In this document: positions 55,964 to 64,000 of the stretch, piece after piece
Position numbering within the stretch: position 1 is the stretch's first letter
Layout of the letters: each line of letters begins with the position of its first letter
Assembly: GCF_023712105.1 (NCBI RefSeq)
Contig: NZ_JAMLJI010000005.1
Span: forward strand, 1-64,000
DNA: 64,000 nucleotides
Direction of reading: 5' to 3'
Source of the DNA: Larsenimonas suaedae
Lineage (GTDB): Bacteria; Pseudomonadota; Gammaproteobacteria; Pseudomonadales; Halomonadaceae
Translations under genes and position numbers: made by a program
The notes under the pieces: model-generated
The model's input: the letters and a program-made list of their open reading frames with translations, nothing else
Told to the model about the DNA's origin: nothing
The model's database searches: none

Positions 55964-58906
55964 TCAGGCCGGAACATCCACGGTCAGGATCACGCGTACG
56001 GCATCAAGCCGCAGGCGCGAGGTACGAATGGCGTCACTAAGCTGCGCCTTTTCCTGACGCATGAGGTCGACTTCCGCCTCGGGCACGCTGCCGAACCGCT
56101 GTGAAAGCGCCGTCAGTCGATCGATTTCCGCGTCAAGCGTGTCACTCATCTCGGCGTGGGCGTCGTTCACGACGCTCTTGAGCGAGGCGTCCGCGTGCTG
56201 CTCGGCCTGATCCATAAGGTCGCGCACCAGAGTATGACGGTCCTTGATCAGGTTGCGTGCGATGCCTTTCTTGACGTGCTGAAGGTTTTTCGCGAGCCCG
56301 CCGAAGGAGACGCTGGCGGACAGATCCTTGCCTGATTGATCGATCAGTACACGCACCGTGGTCGGTGGCAGGTACTGGCCCACATGAATGTTTTTAGGCG
56401 CAGGCGTCGAGGTGCAGAAAATGGCCTCAAGCATCACGCGGTCACCGGGAATGCTTGGGTGCTGCAAAAGCCCGAGCGCCGTATTGCCCATCGCCCCCAT
56501 GGTCAGATGCGATAGCATTTCCTGCACCAATGGGTGCTCCCAGGAAAGCCGTTGAATATCATCCCGACTCAGCGCCAGCTCCCGTGATTGGGTCGCGGTG
56601 AAGCCTTCCTCGCCTTTGATCAGCCCCGGCAGGCCATCCATCATGTGCGGCCCGGGGTGCAAATACGTCAGGTTTTCGCCAAGCTCCCGGGTGTCGATGC
56701 CGAAAATGTCGAAGGCCTGATCCAGGAACTTGGGTAGCGTAGGGTCGTCATCGAGGTCGCGGATATTATCGATCACGTGCTCGGCGTGCGCCGGGTTCTG
56801 AGAGCCCAGTTCGAGCAGGCGATTACGCCCGGCCAGCCGCTCGGCCTGGATCGCCTCGAAGCGCGGCCGGGTCTCGGCGATCAACTCTTCAAGCGCCTCA
56901 TCATCGAGCAGGCTGTCGGCCAGCCGGTCCCCGAATTCATCGAACAGCGCGCTCCCTATTCCGTGCGGAAAACTGAAGGCGTCGGAGCCTTCGTTGTACC
57001 AGCGAAGCAGGCGCGCCATCGGGCTTTCCTTGAAGACCGGCAGATGAATGTCGATCGGATAGCGCTGGCCGATACGGTCGAGTCGACCGATGCGCTGCTC
57101 GAGCTGATCGGGGTGCGGCGGCAGGTCGAACATGATCAAGTGATGGCAGAACTGGAAATTGCGCCCCTCTGAACCGATTTCGGAGCAGATCAGTAGCGGG
57201 CTGCCTTCTGTCGCATCCTGTTCGGCAAAGGCGGCTGCGGCGCGGTCACGCTCGATCAGCGTCATGCCTTCGTGGAATACCGGCACGTGCAGTCCGGTCA
57301 GCACCTGAAGGCCGGCCGAGAGCTCGCGTGCGGTTTCGGCGAAGTGACAGATCAACAGCGCCTTCTCACCCGGGTGTTCCTTGAGCCACTGCGTCAGCCA
57401 CTCGACGCGGGTATCGGTTTTCCACCAGGGGGTGCCGTCGCCACTCATGCGCTCGCGGTCGAGCGCACTCAGCGTTTCCTCAAGGTACAAAAGCACTTCA
57501 GGGTGATCGATGCCGGTCTCGATCAAGAGCGTATCCAGATACTCCTCATCGCGGTCCAGCTTCTTGAGAATGCGCTGATAGTTGCTCGGTGCCTCGAGCT
57601 CGCTGACGTGCAGTCGACGCTCCGGGAAGCCCGCCACATGGCGGCGGCTGTTGCGGAACATGACGCGGCCTGTGCCATGACGGTCGAGCAAATGCCGGCG
57701 AAGCGATTGACGACATGCAACAGCGTCCTCCTCCTCGGCCTCGGCCAACCGGTCGAGCAGACCCTGGCTGTCGGCGTCATCCAGCAGCTCATCGAGTACC
57801 TTCCGTTTGCCCGGCTCGGCGGGGTAGTGATCGAGGGCCTCGACGGCGCCGGCCACCCCCTGAAAATTGGCTTCTTCAGCCTGGAAGCGTTCAAGGTCGG
57901 TATAGCGGTTCGGGTCGAGCAGGCGCAGGCGGGCAAAGTGGCTTTCAGGCCCCATTTGCTCAGGCGTTGCGGTTAGAAGTAGAACGCCCTGGCTTGCCGC
58001 GGCGAGCTGCTCGACGCACTGATACCCGGTATCGCCGCCGGTGTCGCTGCTCCACTCGAGGTGATGCGCCTCATCAACGATCAGAAGATCCCAGCTGCTC
58101 TGCGCGGCCTGCTCCTGACGATGCGGGTTGGCGAACAGCCACTGCTGGCTTGCAAGAATCAGCTGGCGGCTCTCGAACGGGTTCTGGGTGCGCTCCATGG
58201 CGCCGCTTTGCTGCTCATCGAGCAGGGTGACCTCGATCGAAAACCGCCGCAGAAGCTCCACCAGCCACTGGTGCGTCAGACTTTCCGGCACCACGATAAG
58301 CGCACGCGACGCACGGCCGATCGTCAGCAGGCGATGAAGGATCAGGCCGGCCTCAATGGTCTTGCCAAGGCCCACTTCGTCGGAAAGCAGCACGCGTGGC
58401 AGCCGGCGGCGGGAAACGTCATCGGCGATGAACAGCTGATGCGGTACGAGGTCGACGCGCGGCCCGGACAGGCCGAATGCGGGGTGGCGCTGAAGCCGGT
58501 TCAGACATTGAAGGCTGCGGTAGCGCAGGTTGAACCAGTCGTTGCGATCAATCTGTCCTGTCAGCAGCCGGTCGCGGGCCTGGTGAAACTGCATCTTGTC
58601 GCTGATCTTCGGCTCAGGCAGCTCTCGAAGCTCACCGTGCTCGTCTTCACCGATGTAGGTGATCAGGCCGTTTTGATCCTTGGTGTCCTCGACGATCAAG
58701 ATCCAGCCATCGGTGGCCTCGACTCGATCACCGCTGCCGAAGGCCACGCGGGTCAGCGGGGCGTCCTTCGACGAATACGTGCGTGTTTCATCACTGGCGC
58801 CGAAAAGCACCGTAACGCTTCGGAAGTCGACGTTCAGGATGGTGCCCAGACCAAGTTCGGCTTCGCCATCGCTGATGTAGCGCTGGCCGGGAATGAAATC
58901 GCTCAT
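55964..58906 (-). CDS. rapA: RNA polymerase-associated protein RapA
   Basis: SWI2/SNF2 ATPase that binds RNA polymerase and helps recycle it after termination. 980 residues (E. coli 968). Tudor-like N-terminal part (FIPGQRYISDGEAELGLG), Walker A DEVGLGKTIEAGL (about 173-185), DEAHHLEW, and the helicase-C motif IGRLDRIGQRYPIDIH. C-terminal RapA-specific domains are present. Complete. Confidence 0.95.
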   Translation of the reverse strand: MSDFIPGQRYISDGEAELGLGTILNVDFRSVTVLFGASDETRTYSSKDAPLTRVAFGSGDRVEATDGWILIVEDTKDQNGLITYIGEDEHGELRELPEPKISDKMQFHQARDRLLTGQIDRNDWFNLRYRSLQCLNRLQRHPAFGLSGPRVDLVPHQLFIADDVSRRRLPRVLLSDEVGLGKTIEAGLILHRLLTIGRASRALIVVPESLTHQWLVELLRRFSIEVTLLDEQQSGAMERTQNPFESRQLILASQQWLFANPHRQEQAAQSSWDLLIVDEAHHLEWSSDTGGDTGYQCVEQLAAASQGVLLLTATPEQMGPESHFARLRLLDPNRYTDLERFQAEEANFQGVAGAVEALDHYPAEPGKRKVLDELLDDADSQGLLDRLAEAEEEDAVACRQSLRRHLLDRHGTGRVMFRNSRRHVAGFPERRLHVSELEAPSNYQRILKKLDRDEEYLDTLLIETGIDHPEVLLYLEETLSALDRERMSGDGTPWWKTDTRVEWLTQWLKEHPGEKALLICHFAETARELSAGLQVLTGLHVPVFHEGMTLIERDRAAAAFAEQDATEGSPLLICSEIGSEGRNFQFCHHLIMFDLPPHPDQLEQRIGRLDRIGQRYPIDIHLPVFKESPMARLLRWYNEGSDAFSFPHGIGSALFDEFGDRLADSLLDDEALEELIAETRPRFEAIQAERLAGRNRLLELGSQNPAHAEHVIDNIRDLDDDPTLPKFLDQAFDIFGIDTRELGENLTYLHPGPHMMDGLPGLIKGEEGFTATQSRELALSRDDIQRLSWEHPLVQEMLSHLTMGAMGNTALGLLQHPSIPGDRVMLEAIFCTSTPAPKNIHVGQYLPPTTVRVLIDQSGKDLSASVSFGGLAKNLQHVKKGIARNLIKDRHTLVRDLMDQAEQHADASLKSVVNDAHAEMSDTLDAEIDRLTALSQRFGSVPEAEVDLMRQEKAQLSDAIRTSRLRLDAVRVILTVDVPA

Positions 58907-59080
58907 GCTTTAAAAAAGGCCTCAAGTATCCAAGTTCGTGCCGGCGGCGCGGTATCTTACCTGAAAGGTGGGGATGGCTTAAGGGCCAGTCTGACCATCG
59001 CCCCGGGCGGGTGAATTACTGCTAGCATGGCGCCGGCCCAGACGGTACAGACGCACCACGATGACGAGGGAGAGAAAGGC

Positions 59081-59284
59081 GTGTTCGATCGATTGAGAGC
59101 GGTGGCGATTTCATCCCAGGCGCTTGGTTTCATCATGATAATTGCGTTCGAAACCTGGCTGCCGCCCGGACAGGTCCGCCCGGCGCAGGCCATGGTGCTT
59201 GCGTTGATGCTTTTCGCGGCGCTTTTCGTTGCGCTGGCGCGCCGCTATCGGCGTAACCGGCGCTTGAAAGGGCGAGAGGAGTAA
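59081..59284 (+). CDS. small membrane protein, unknown function
   Basis: 67 residues beginning FDRLRAVAISSQALGFIMII after the initiator, with two hydrophobic stretches (about 13-26 and 36-53) and a basic C-terminus (RRYRRNRRLKGREE). GTG at 59081 follows a good GAGGGAGAGAAAGG ribosome site; an ATG at 59027 in frame has none. No family recognised. It lies alone between rapA and the nag operon, convergent with the latter. Confidence 0.5.
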   Translation: MFDRLRAVAISSQALGFIMIIAFETWLPPGQVRPAQAMVLALMLFAALFVALARRYRRNRRLKGREE

Positions 59285-59319
59285 ATATCGGCACGCTTTT
59301 GAGCTGAGCGATAGATCAA

Positions 59320-59347
59320 GGGCGCGCCGAGTGCATCCGGCGCGCCC
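59320..59347. terminator. GC-rich hairpin after nagE
   Basis: GGGCGCGCC / GGCGCGCCC (59320-59328 with 59339-59347), between the convergent small ORF and nagE. No T run on either side, so factor-independent termination is doubtful. Confidence 0.45.
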
Positions 59348-59376
59348 AGGCTCAGTGCGGGGTTCTTGCTGCGTAA

Positions 59377-61065
59377 CTAGGCCGTACGGGCGGCATCGAG
59401 CGCCTGGCCGAGCGCGGTTGCCTCGTCGCCCACAATAAGATGAACGACGCCTTGCGCCACGGTGAGGTGGCCCTGAACGCCCAGCGCATGCAGCGCATCC
59501 AGATCGAGCCTGTCCGCATCGGCGAGCGTGAGCCGCACGCGCGTGTGCGCCACTGACGCGGCAGCGTGCAGGTTGTCGCGGCCGCCGAGGGCCTCCAGCC
59601 ACTGACCCAGTCGGGTTGAATCAAGCGCCTGAGCGGGCTCGATTGGTGTGTCTTCGGCCGTGGCGACCGTCTCGCTCGGGGCGGTGCCCTGAGCGCGCAT
59701 TGCCTGTCGAATGTCATCGGCAACCTGGTCGGCGATCGGCCCGACAATCACTTGAAGCCCACCGCCGCTCAGTTTGAGAACGGCGCGGGCGCCGAGCGAG
59801 CGCAGGGCCGATTCGTCGATTGAGTCGGTGGACGCCAGAATCAGACGCAAGCGGGTGGTGCAGGCACCGACGCCGTTGATGTTGTGTGCCCCGCCCAGTG
59901 CGGTAACAAAGGCCGGGCCGCGCTCACCAAGTTCCTCTGCCGTCACGGTGACGGTGTCCTTCTCGCGGCCGGGCGTGGCGATGTCGAAACGAGCGATGGC
60001 CCAGCGGAAGATGCCGTAGTAAAGCGCGAAGAACACGACGCCCACTGGCAGCAGCATCCAGCCGTTGGTAGAGAGCCCGTATGACAGCCCGTAGTCGAAG
60101 GCGCCTGCCGAGAACGTGAAGCCGAGCTTGACCCCCAGCGCGCTCATGAGCGCCATCGACGCGCCGGTCAGCAGGGCATGAATGCCATAAAGCACCGGGG
60201 CCAGGAACATGAAGGTGAACTCGAGGGGTTCGGTAACGCCGGTCAAAAAGGCAGTCAGCGCCAGAGACAGCAAGAGGCCGCCGACCTGGGCGCGCCGGTC
60301 TCTGCGTGCACAGTGGTACATCGCAAGCGCCGCACCCGGAAGGCCAAACATCATGACGGGGAAGAAGCCGGCCATGAAACTGCCCGCGCTCGGGTCGCCT
60401 GCAAAGAAGCGGTTCAAATCGCCCGTGGCGTCACCGTAGTGGCCGAACACGAACCAGACGAAGCTGTTCAGGACGTGGTGAAGGCCGGTCACGATCAAAA
60501 TGCGATTCAACACGCCATAGACGAACAGGCCCAGCTCGCCGGCATCGATCAGCCACTGCCCGAGCAGGTCGATGCCGTGCTGAATGGGCGGCCAGAGATA
60601 GCCAAAGGCCACTCCGAGCACGACCGCGCTCAGACCGGTGGCGATCGGAATGAACCGCCGGCCGCCGAAGAACGCCAGATAATCTGGTAGAGCGATGGCG
60701 CGATACCGATTGTAGAGAACGCCCGCGACGACTCCCATCACGATGCCTGCCAGCACGCCCATGTTGATCTCCGGGTCGAGCGCCTTCAGCACGGCAGTCA
60801 ACACCAGATAGCCGATGGTGCCGGCAAGTCCGGCAGCGCCGTTGTTGTCATCGGCAATACCGACCGCGACCCCGATGGCAAAGATCAGCGCCAATTGCGC
60901 GAAGATGGCGTTACCGGCATCGGCGATGAAGGCGACGTCAAGCAGATCGGGCTGCCCCAGTCGCAGCAGCAGACCCGCGACCGGGAGCACCGCGATCGGC
61001 AGCATCAGGGAGCGGCCGAGCAGCTGCAACCCGCCGAGCAGTGTTTGACCAAGGTGCGTTCTCAT
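59377..61065 (-). CDS. nagE: PTS N-acetylglucosamine/glucose permease, EIIC-EIIB-EIIB'
   Basis: Takes up and phosphorylates a sugar, most likely N-acetylglucosamine given the operon. 562 residues: EIIC membrane domain (about 1-365), an active EIIB with the phosphorylated Cys about 402 (GVGACTTRLRL), then a second EIIB-like domain (about 485-562). In that copy the matching segment is ASVAHTRVRL: the Cys is replaced, so it cannot carry phosphate. The EIIA function is on the upstream NagF. The ATG overlaps the nagF stop (ATGA). Confidence 0.87.
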   Translation of the reverse strand: MRTHLGQTLLGGLQLLGRSLMLPIAVLPVAGLLLRLGQPDLLDVAFIADAGNAIFAQLALIFAIGVAVGIADDNNGAAGLAGTIGYLVLTAVLKALDPEINMGVLAGIVMGVVAGVLYNRYRAIALPDYLAFFGGRRFIPIATGLSAVVLGVAFGYLWPPIQHGIDLLGQWLIDAGELGLFVYGVLNRILIVTGLHHVLNSFVWFVFGHYGDATGDLNRFFAGDPSAGSFMAGFFPVMMFGLPGAALAMYHCARRDRRAQVGGLLLSLALTAFLTGVTEPLEFTFMFLAPVLYGIHALLTGASMALMSALGVKLGFTFSAGAFDYGLSYGLSTNGWMLLPVGVVFFALYYGIFRWAIARFDIATPGREKDTVTVTAEELGERGPAFVTALGGAHNINGVGACTTRLRLILASTDSIDESALRSLGARAVLKLSGGGLQVIVGPIADQVADDIRQAMRAQGTAPSETVATAEDTPIEPAQALDSTRLGQWLEALGGRDNLHAAASVAHTRVRLTLADADRLDLDALHALGVQGHLTVAQGVVHLIVGDEATALGQALDAARTA

Positions 61066-63635
61066 GACGGTGTCTCCGTGGCAGTAAGCGAGAAATCGGC
61101 CAGGCGCGCGCGGACATGTGCCGCATCCGGCTGGCGCAGCAGGTCCGGGATCATGGCGATCAGAGTCTGCTCATCGAGTCGCCTGAGCGCCTGTTTGAGG
61201 GTGGCAATGCGGGTGGGCTCGACCGAAAGCTCGGCCACACCCATGGCCGCATACACGCAGGCGGCGAGTGTTTCCGCGGCGGCGCCGCCACACACGCCGA
61301 CCGGACACGTGGCACCGGCCTGATCGATGGTTTCCTTGATCAGGCGCAAGACGGCCGGGTGCAGCGCGTCAGCAAAAGAGGCGAGCGCATCGGCCTCGCG
61401 GTCCATGGCCAGAGTGTATTGAGTGAGGTCATTGGTGCCGATCGACAGGAAATCGGCGTGCGCGGCCAACGTGCCGGCATTCAACGCAGCACTTGGAACT
61501 TCGATCATGGCGCCAAGCTTCGGCAGTGTCTCGATACCGAGCGCTGAAGCGCGAGCCTCCATGCGCTGGCGGACCCAGGCAAGCTCCCGGGCTTCGGTCA
61601 CCATCGGCACCATGATGTGCAGGTTCGAATCTGGCCCTGCGTCCTGGCCTGCGCGCAGCAGCGCATCGAGCTGAGTCTCCAGAAGCTCGGGCTGGTGCTG
61701 CCAGAGACGTACGCCGCGGATGCCCAGCGCCGGGTTAGGCGCAGACGGGGCCTGTACGTAGGGCACCTGCTTGTCGGCGCCGATATCGAGCAGGCGAATG
61801 ATGACCGGTTTGCCGGGAAGTGCGGCCAGCGCACGGGCGTAGGCATCCTGTTGGTCGGCGGCGCTTGGCGCGCGATCCCGGTCCAGAAACAGGAATTCGC
61901 TGCGAAACAGTCCAATGCCATCGGCACCGCTCTCGGCGGCGGCGTACGCCTCCTCGGCGGTGCCGATGTTGGCGTAGATGCCGATCTCGGTGCCGCCCAG
62001 GGTGATGGCCCGCTGATGAGCGTTTGCCTCGGCCTTCATTCGGCGCTCGTTCAGCGCCGATTGGCGATCAAGTGCATCAGCCTGTTGATCCTGCGTCGGT
62101 GAGGCCAACAGGTATCCGTGCTGGGCGTCCAGAAGTGCACTTTCAGCGGTAACATCAAGTACGGATGCACCGAGCCCGACCAGACACGGCAGGCCGCGTG
62201 CCCGGGCCAGAATGGCCAGGTGCGATGTCGTGCCGCCCTTTGCAAGCGCAAGGCCCCCCATGCGCGAGGCGCGCTCAACGAGGTACGAGGGCGTCATGGT
62301 GTCCGCCACGACGATTGCGCCCTCCGGAAAGGTCGCACCGCCCTCGTTGTCGTGGCTGAACCGCGCCATGAGGCGGCGCTGAACGTCTCGAAGATCGTCG
62401 TTTCGCTCTCGAAGCAGGGCGTTTTCGCTGCGGGCGAGCGTCTCGAGTTCCTGGTCGATGGCGCGCCGCCAGCCATGGGCGGCGCTGGCCCCGTCCTCGA
62501 TGGCCTTTACGGCCTCCTCGAACAGTGCCGGGTCATTGACCAGTGCCAGATGAGCCTCGAACACCTCGGCGTCGGCCTGGCGCTGGCTTTGACGGGCCTG
62601 ATCACGCTCTAGGGTAATGTCGTGTTCAAGCGCCGTCAGCGCCTCACGAAGGGCGGTGGTCTCCGTTTTTGGCGAGGCGCCTTGTGTCTCGACCTCCGGC
62701 AGCGCCTGTTCGATGCGGGCCAATGGCGCCAAAACGATGCCTTCACTCGCAATCTGGCCTACCAGTGCGTGCTCGGGCACTTCTTGGCCGCCGGTGCCTG
62801 TTTTAACGTCGGAGTTTGTTTTTAAAGAGGTGTCTTGTGCCCGACCAGCGTTGGGGGCGTGCGCCTCGTGCGTGCTTGCAAGCAGCGCCTCGACCGCGTC
62901 CAGTGCGGCTTCGGGCGTGGCGCCCTCGGCCGTGACATCGACGTATTGGTTGTTGCCAAGGCTCAGGCCCAGCAGTCCCGTCAGGCTTTTGGCGTCGGCC
63001 GACTGGCCCTGGTCGCTGGTCAGCGTCAATGTGACCTCGTGCTGCTGGGCCAGGGCCCGCAAACGCGCCGCGGGTCGTGCATGAATACCCTGAGGCAGGC
63101 GTATGTGCAGACGGCGGCGTGCGCGCAGGGTGTCATCAAGTGCTGTGGCGGCTGTGCCTGCGTGTTGACCAAGGCGCACTGTCAGTAGCGGCTGACCGGC
63201 CTTGATCTGCTGATGAGGGGGGGGCAGGACGTGAACCGTTGCACGCTCGGCATTGGTCAGTACCAGCGGGGTGATCAAGGCCCGGGCGCGACACGCCAGC
63301 GCGTCGATGTCGTAGGTGCATAGAGGATCGCCCTCTGAAACCGCTTGATCTTCGCGAACGAGCAGATCGATACCCTCACCGTCGAGGGCCACGGTGTCGA
63401 TGCCAAGGTGCAGCAGCCACTCGAGGCCGTGGCCGTCGCGCAGGGTAACGGCGTGGCGCGTGCGAGCGCACTGCACGATCACGCCGCTGCAAGGGGCGTG
63501 TAACGTGTTGCCCAGCGGGTCTAGGGCGATACCCGGGCCGAGCGTTTCGCCTGAAAAAACCGGATCGGGAACTTGGTCGAGCGGGACAACGATCCCGTCG
63601 ACAGGCGCGGTGAGCGTGAGGTCAGTGGCCGTCAT
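61062..63635 (-). CDS. nagF: PTS EIIA-HPr-Enzyme I fusion protein
   Basis: A complete phosphorelay in one chain of 857 residues, passing phosphate from PEP to NagE. EIIA-Glc domain (about 5-150; His61 and phospho-His76 in WLLHLGIDTVAL), HPr domain (about 185-275; GIHARPAARL), then Enzyme I (about 300-857; TTSHLAILARARGLP phospho-His, GIGLFRSEFLF, GTNDLTQYTLA, GVCGG). Matches the NagF arrangement of pseudomonads. ATG at 63635 follows AAGAGAGT; an in-frame ATG at 63698 is rejected. Overlaps nagE by 4 nt. Confidence 0.92.
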   Translation of the reverse strand: MTATDLTLTAPVDGIVVPLDQVPDPVFSGETLGPGIALDPLGNTLHAPCSGVIVQCARTRHAVTLRDGHGLEWLLHLGIDTVALDGEGIDLLVREDQAVSEGDPLCTYDIDALACRARALITPLVLTNAERATVHVLPPPHQQIKAGQPLLTVRLGQHAGTAATALDDTLRARRRLHIRLPQGIHARPAARLRALAQQHEVTLTLTSDQGQSADAKSLTGLLGLSLGNNQYVDVTAEGATPEAALDAVEALLASTHEAHAPNAGRAQDTSLKTNSDVKTGTGGQEVPEHALVGQIASEGIVLAPLARIEQALPEVETQGASPKTETTALREALTALEHDITLERDQARQSQRQADAEVFEAHLALVNDPALFEEAVKAIEDGASAAHGWRRAIDQELETLARSENALLRERNDDLRDVQRRLMARFSHDNEGGATFPEGAIVVADTMTPSYLVERASRMGGLALAKGGTTSHLAILARARGLPCLVGLGASVLDVTAESALLDAQHGYLLASPTQDQQADALDRQSALNERRMKAEANAHQRAITLGGTEIGIYANIGTAEEAYAAAESGADGIGLFRSEFLFLDRDRAPSAADQQDAYARALAALPGKPVIIRLLDIGADKQVPYVQAPSAPNPALGIRGVRLWQHQPELLETQLDALLRAGQDAGPDSNLHIMVPMVTEARELAWVRQRMEARASALGIETLPKLGAMIEVPSAALNAGTLAAHADFLSIGTNDLTQYTLAMDREADALASFADALHPAVLRLIKETIDQAGATCPVGVCGGAAAETLAACVYAAMGVAELSVEPTRIATLKQALRRLDEQTLIAMIPDLLRQPDAAHVRARLADFSLTATETPS

Positions 63636-63697
63636 GTAAGACTCTCTTGGGGCCTGGTCGGCCCACGTGTTGTTGTTGGAGTGGCGTATTCCGGGCA

Positions 63698-64000
63698 TTA
63701 CCGGGTGCGCGTTACCTTGCTGAGGTGGGGTGGTGCGTCCGGGTCGAGCCCACGGGCCCGGGCCAGCTGTTCGACCATCAGGTAGAAGCTTTGAATGGCG
63801 CTCAGCGGCTGCAGGTCGTCATGGGCGGCCTCCGAAAGCGTCAGCGTGCGCCTGGCAATGCGGGTATCGGCGGCCAGTAAGACATCGGCGCCGGCACCTT
63901 CGAGCCAGTCGGCCAGTTCCAGCAGGCTCTGTTGCTCGGGGCCGGGCGGTGCGAACACCAGTACCGGATAGCCTGGGCCAATCAGGGCCATTGGCCCATG
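63698..64000 (-). CDS. SIS-domain glucosamine-6-phosphate deaminase-like protein, C-terminal part
   Basis: Minus-strand gene entering from the window edge: 100 codons remain, the C-terminal end of a GlmS-type isomerase-fold protein. It starts HGPMALIGPGYPVLVF and ends HLSKVTRTR, with QSFYLMVEQLARARGLDPDAP in between, as in GlmS-like/NagB-II deaminases. Position ahead of nagF and nagE matches the nag operon. About 60 nt separate it from nagF, including GGGCC/GGCCC which can form a small hairpin. Confidence 0.85.
   Translation of the reverse strand, partial: HGPMALIGPGYPVLVFAPPGPEQQSLLELADWLEGAGADVLLAADTRIARRTLTLSEAAHDDLQPLSAIQSFYLMVEQLARARGLDPDAPPHLSKVTRTR

Overview
The window looks like the ribosomal-protein / RNA-polymerase region of a gammaproteobacterial chromosome. 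The protein sequences, the nag PTS layout and moderate to high GC fit a Halomonadaceae-like (Oceanospirillales) bacterium; that placement is inferred from recognised families, not from a search. Almost everything is core genome. No transposase, phage, plasmid or CRISPR element was seen.

Layout. 1-110: 3' end of a 5S rRNA and its terminator, so an rRNA operon lies just upstream. 111-621: gene-free tract with short inverted and tandem repeats. 622-1974 (-): YajR-type MFS exporter. 2572-9973 (+): two quinol-oxidase operons side by side, the haem-copper bo3 enzyme (cyoABCDE) and a short-Q-loop bd/CIO-type oxidase (cioAB). 10078-11891 (+): birA-coaX. 11993-12436: tRNA Tyr-Gly-Thr-Trp, with no tufB between Thr and Trp.

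12513-42656 (+) is the classic continuous expression superoperon: secE-nusG, rplKAJL-rpoBC, rpsLG-fusA-tuf, S10, spc and alpha operons, closing with rplQ and a strong terminator. Regulatory features are readable at the expected joints: the L10 leader, the rplL-rpoB attenuator hairpin, str, S10 and alpha promoters. The S10 promoter is a perfect TTGACA-17-TATAAT. Two joints carry unusual RNA folds: a G-tract hairpin between rpoB and rpoC, and a possible three-way junction between rpsJ and rplC.

42776-50763: a stand-alone EAL phosphodiesterase with a Cys-rich N-terminus, uvrA and ssb diverging around a perfect LexA box, an RmlD-like protein that appears to lack its catalytic residues with a PlsC-type acyltransferase, and the fabA-fabB operon for unsaturated fatty acids.

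50926-55963 is the most interesting accessory part: a LitR/CarH-like MerR regulator without an obvious B12-binding His, co-transcribed with a class I photolyase, next to a CbiX-like chelatase, a renalase-like FAD oxidoreductase and a YfcH-type epimerase. An exact TGTACA-N12-TGTACA direct repeat lies upstream of the regulator. This fits a light- or photooxidative-stress regulon.

55964-64000: rapA, a tiny membrane protein, then (-) an N-acetylglucosamine PTS operon: a SIS-domain protein cut by the window edge, an EIIA-HPr-EI fusion (NagF type) and an EIIC-EIIB-EIIB' permease (NagE type) whose second EIIB has lost its cysteine. Two convergent gene pairs (EAL/uvrA and yfcH/rapA) meet at the same zero-gap TGATCA junction of fused stop codons.
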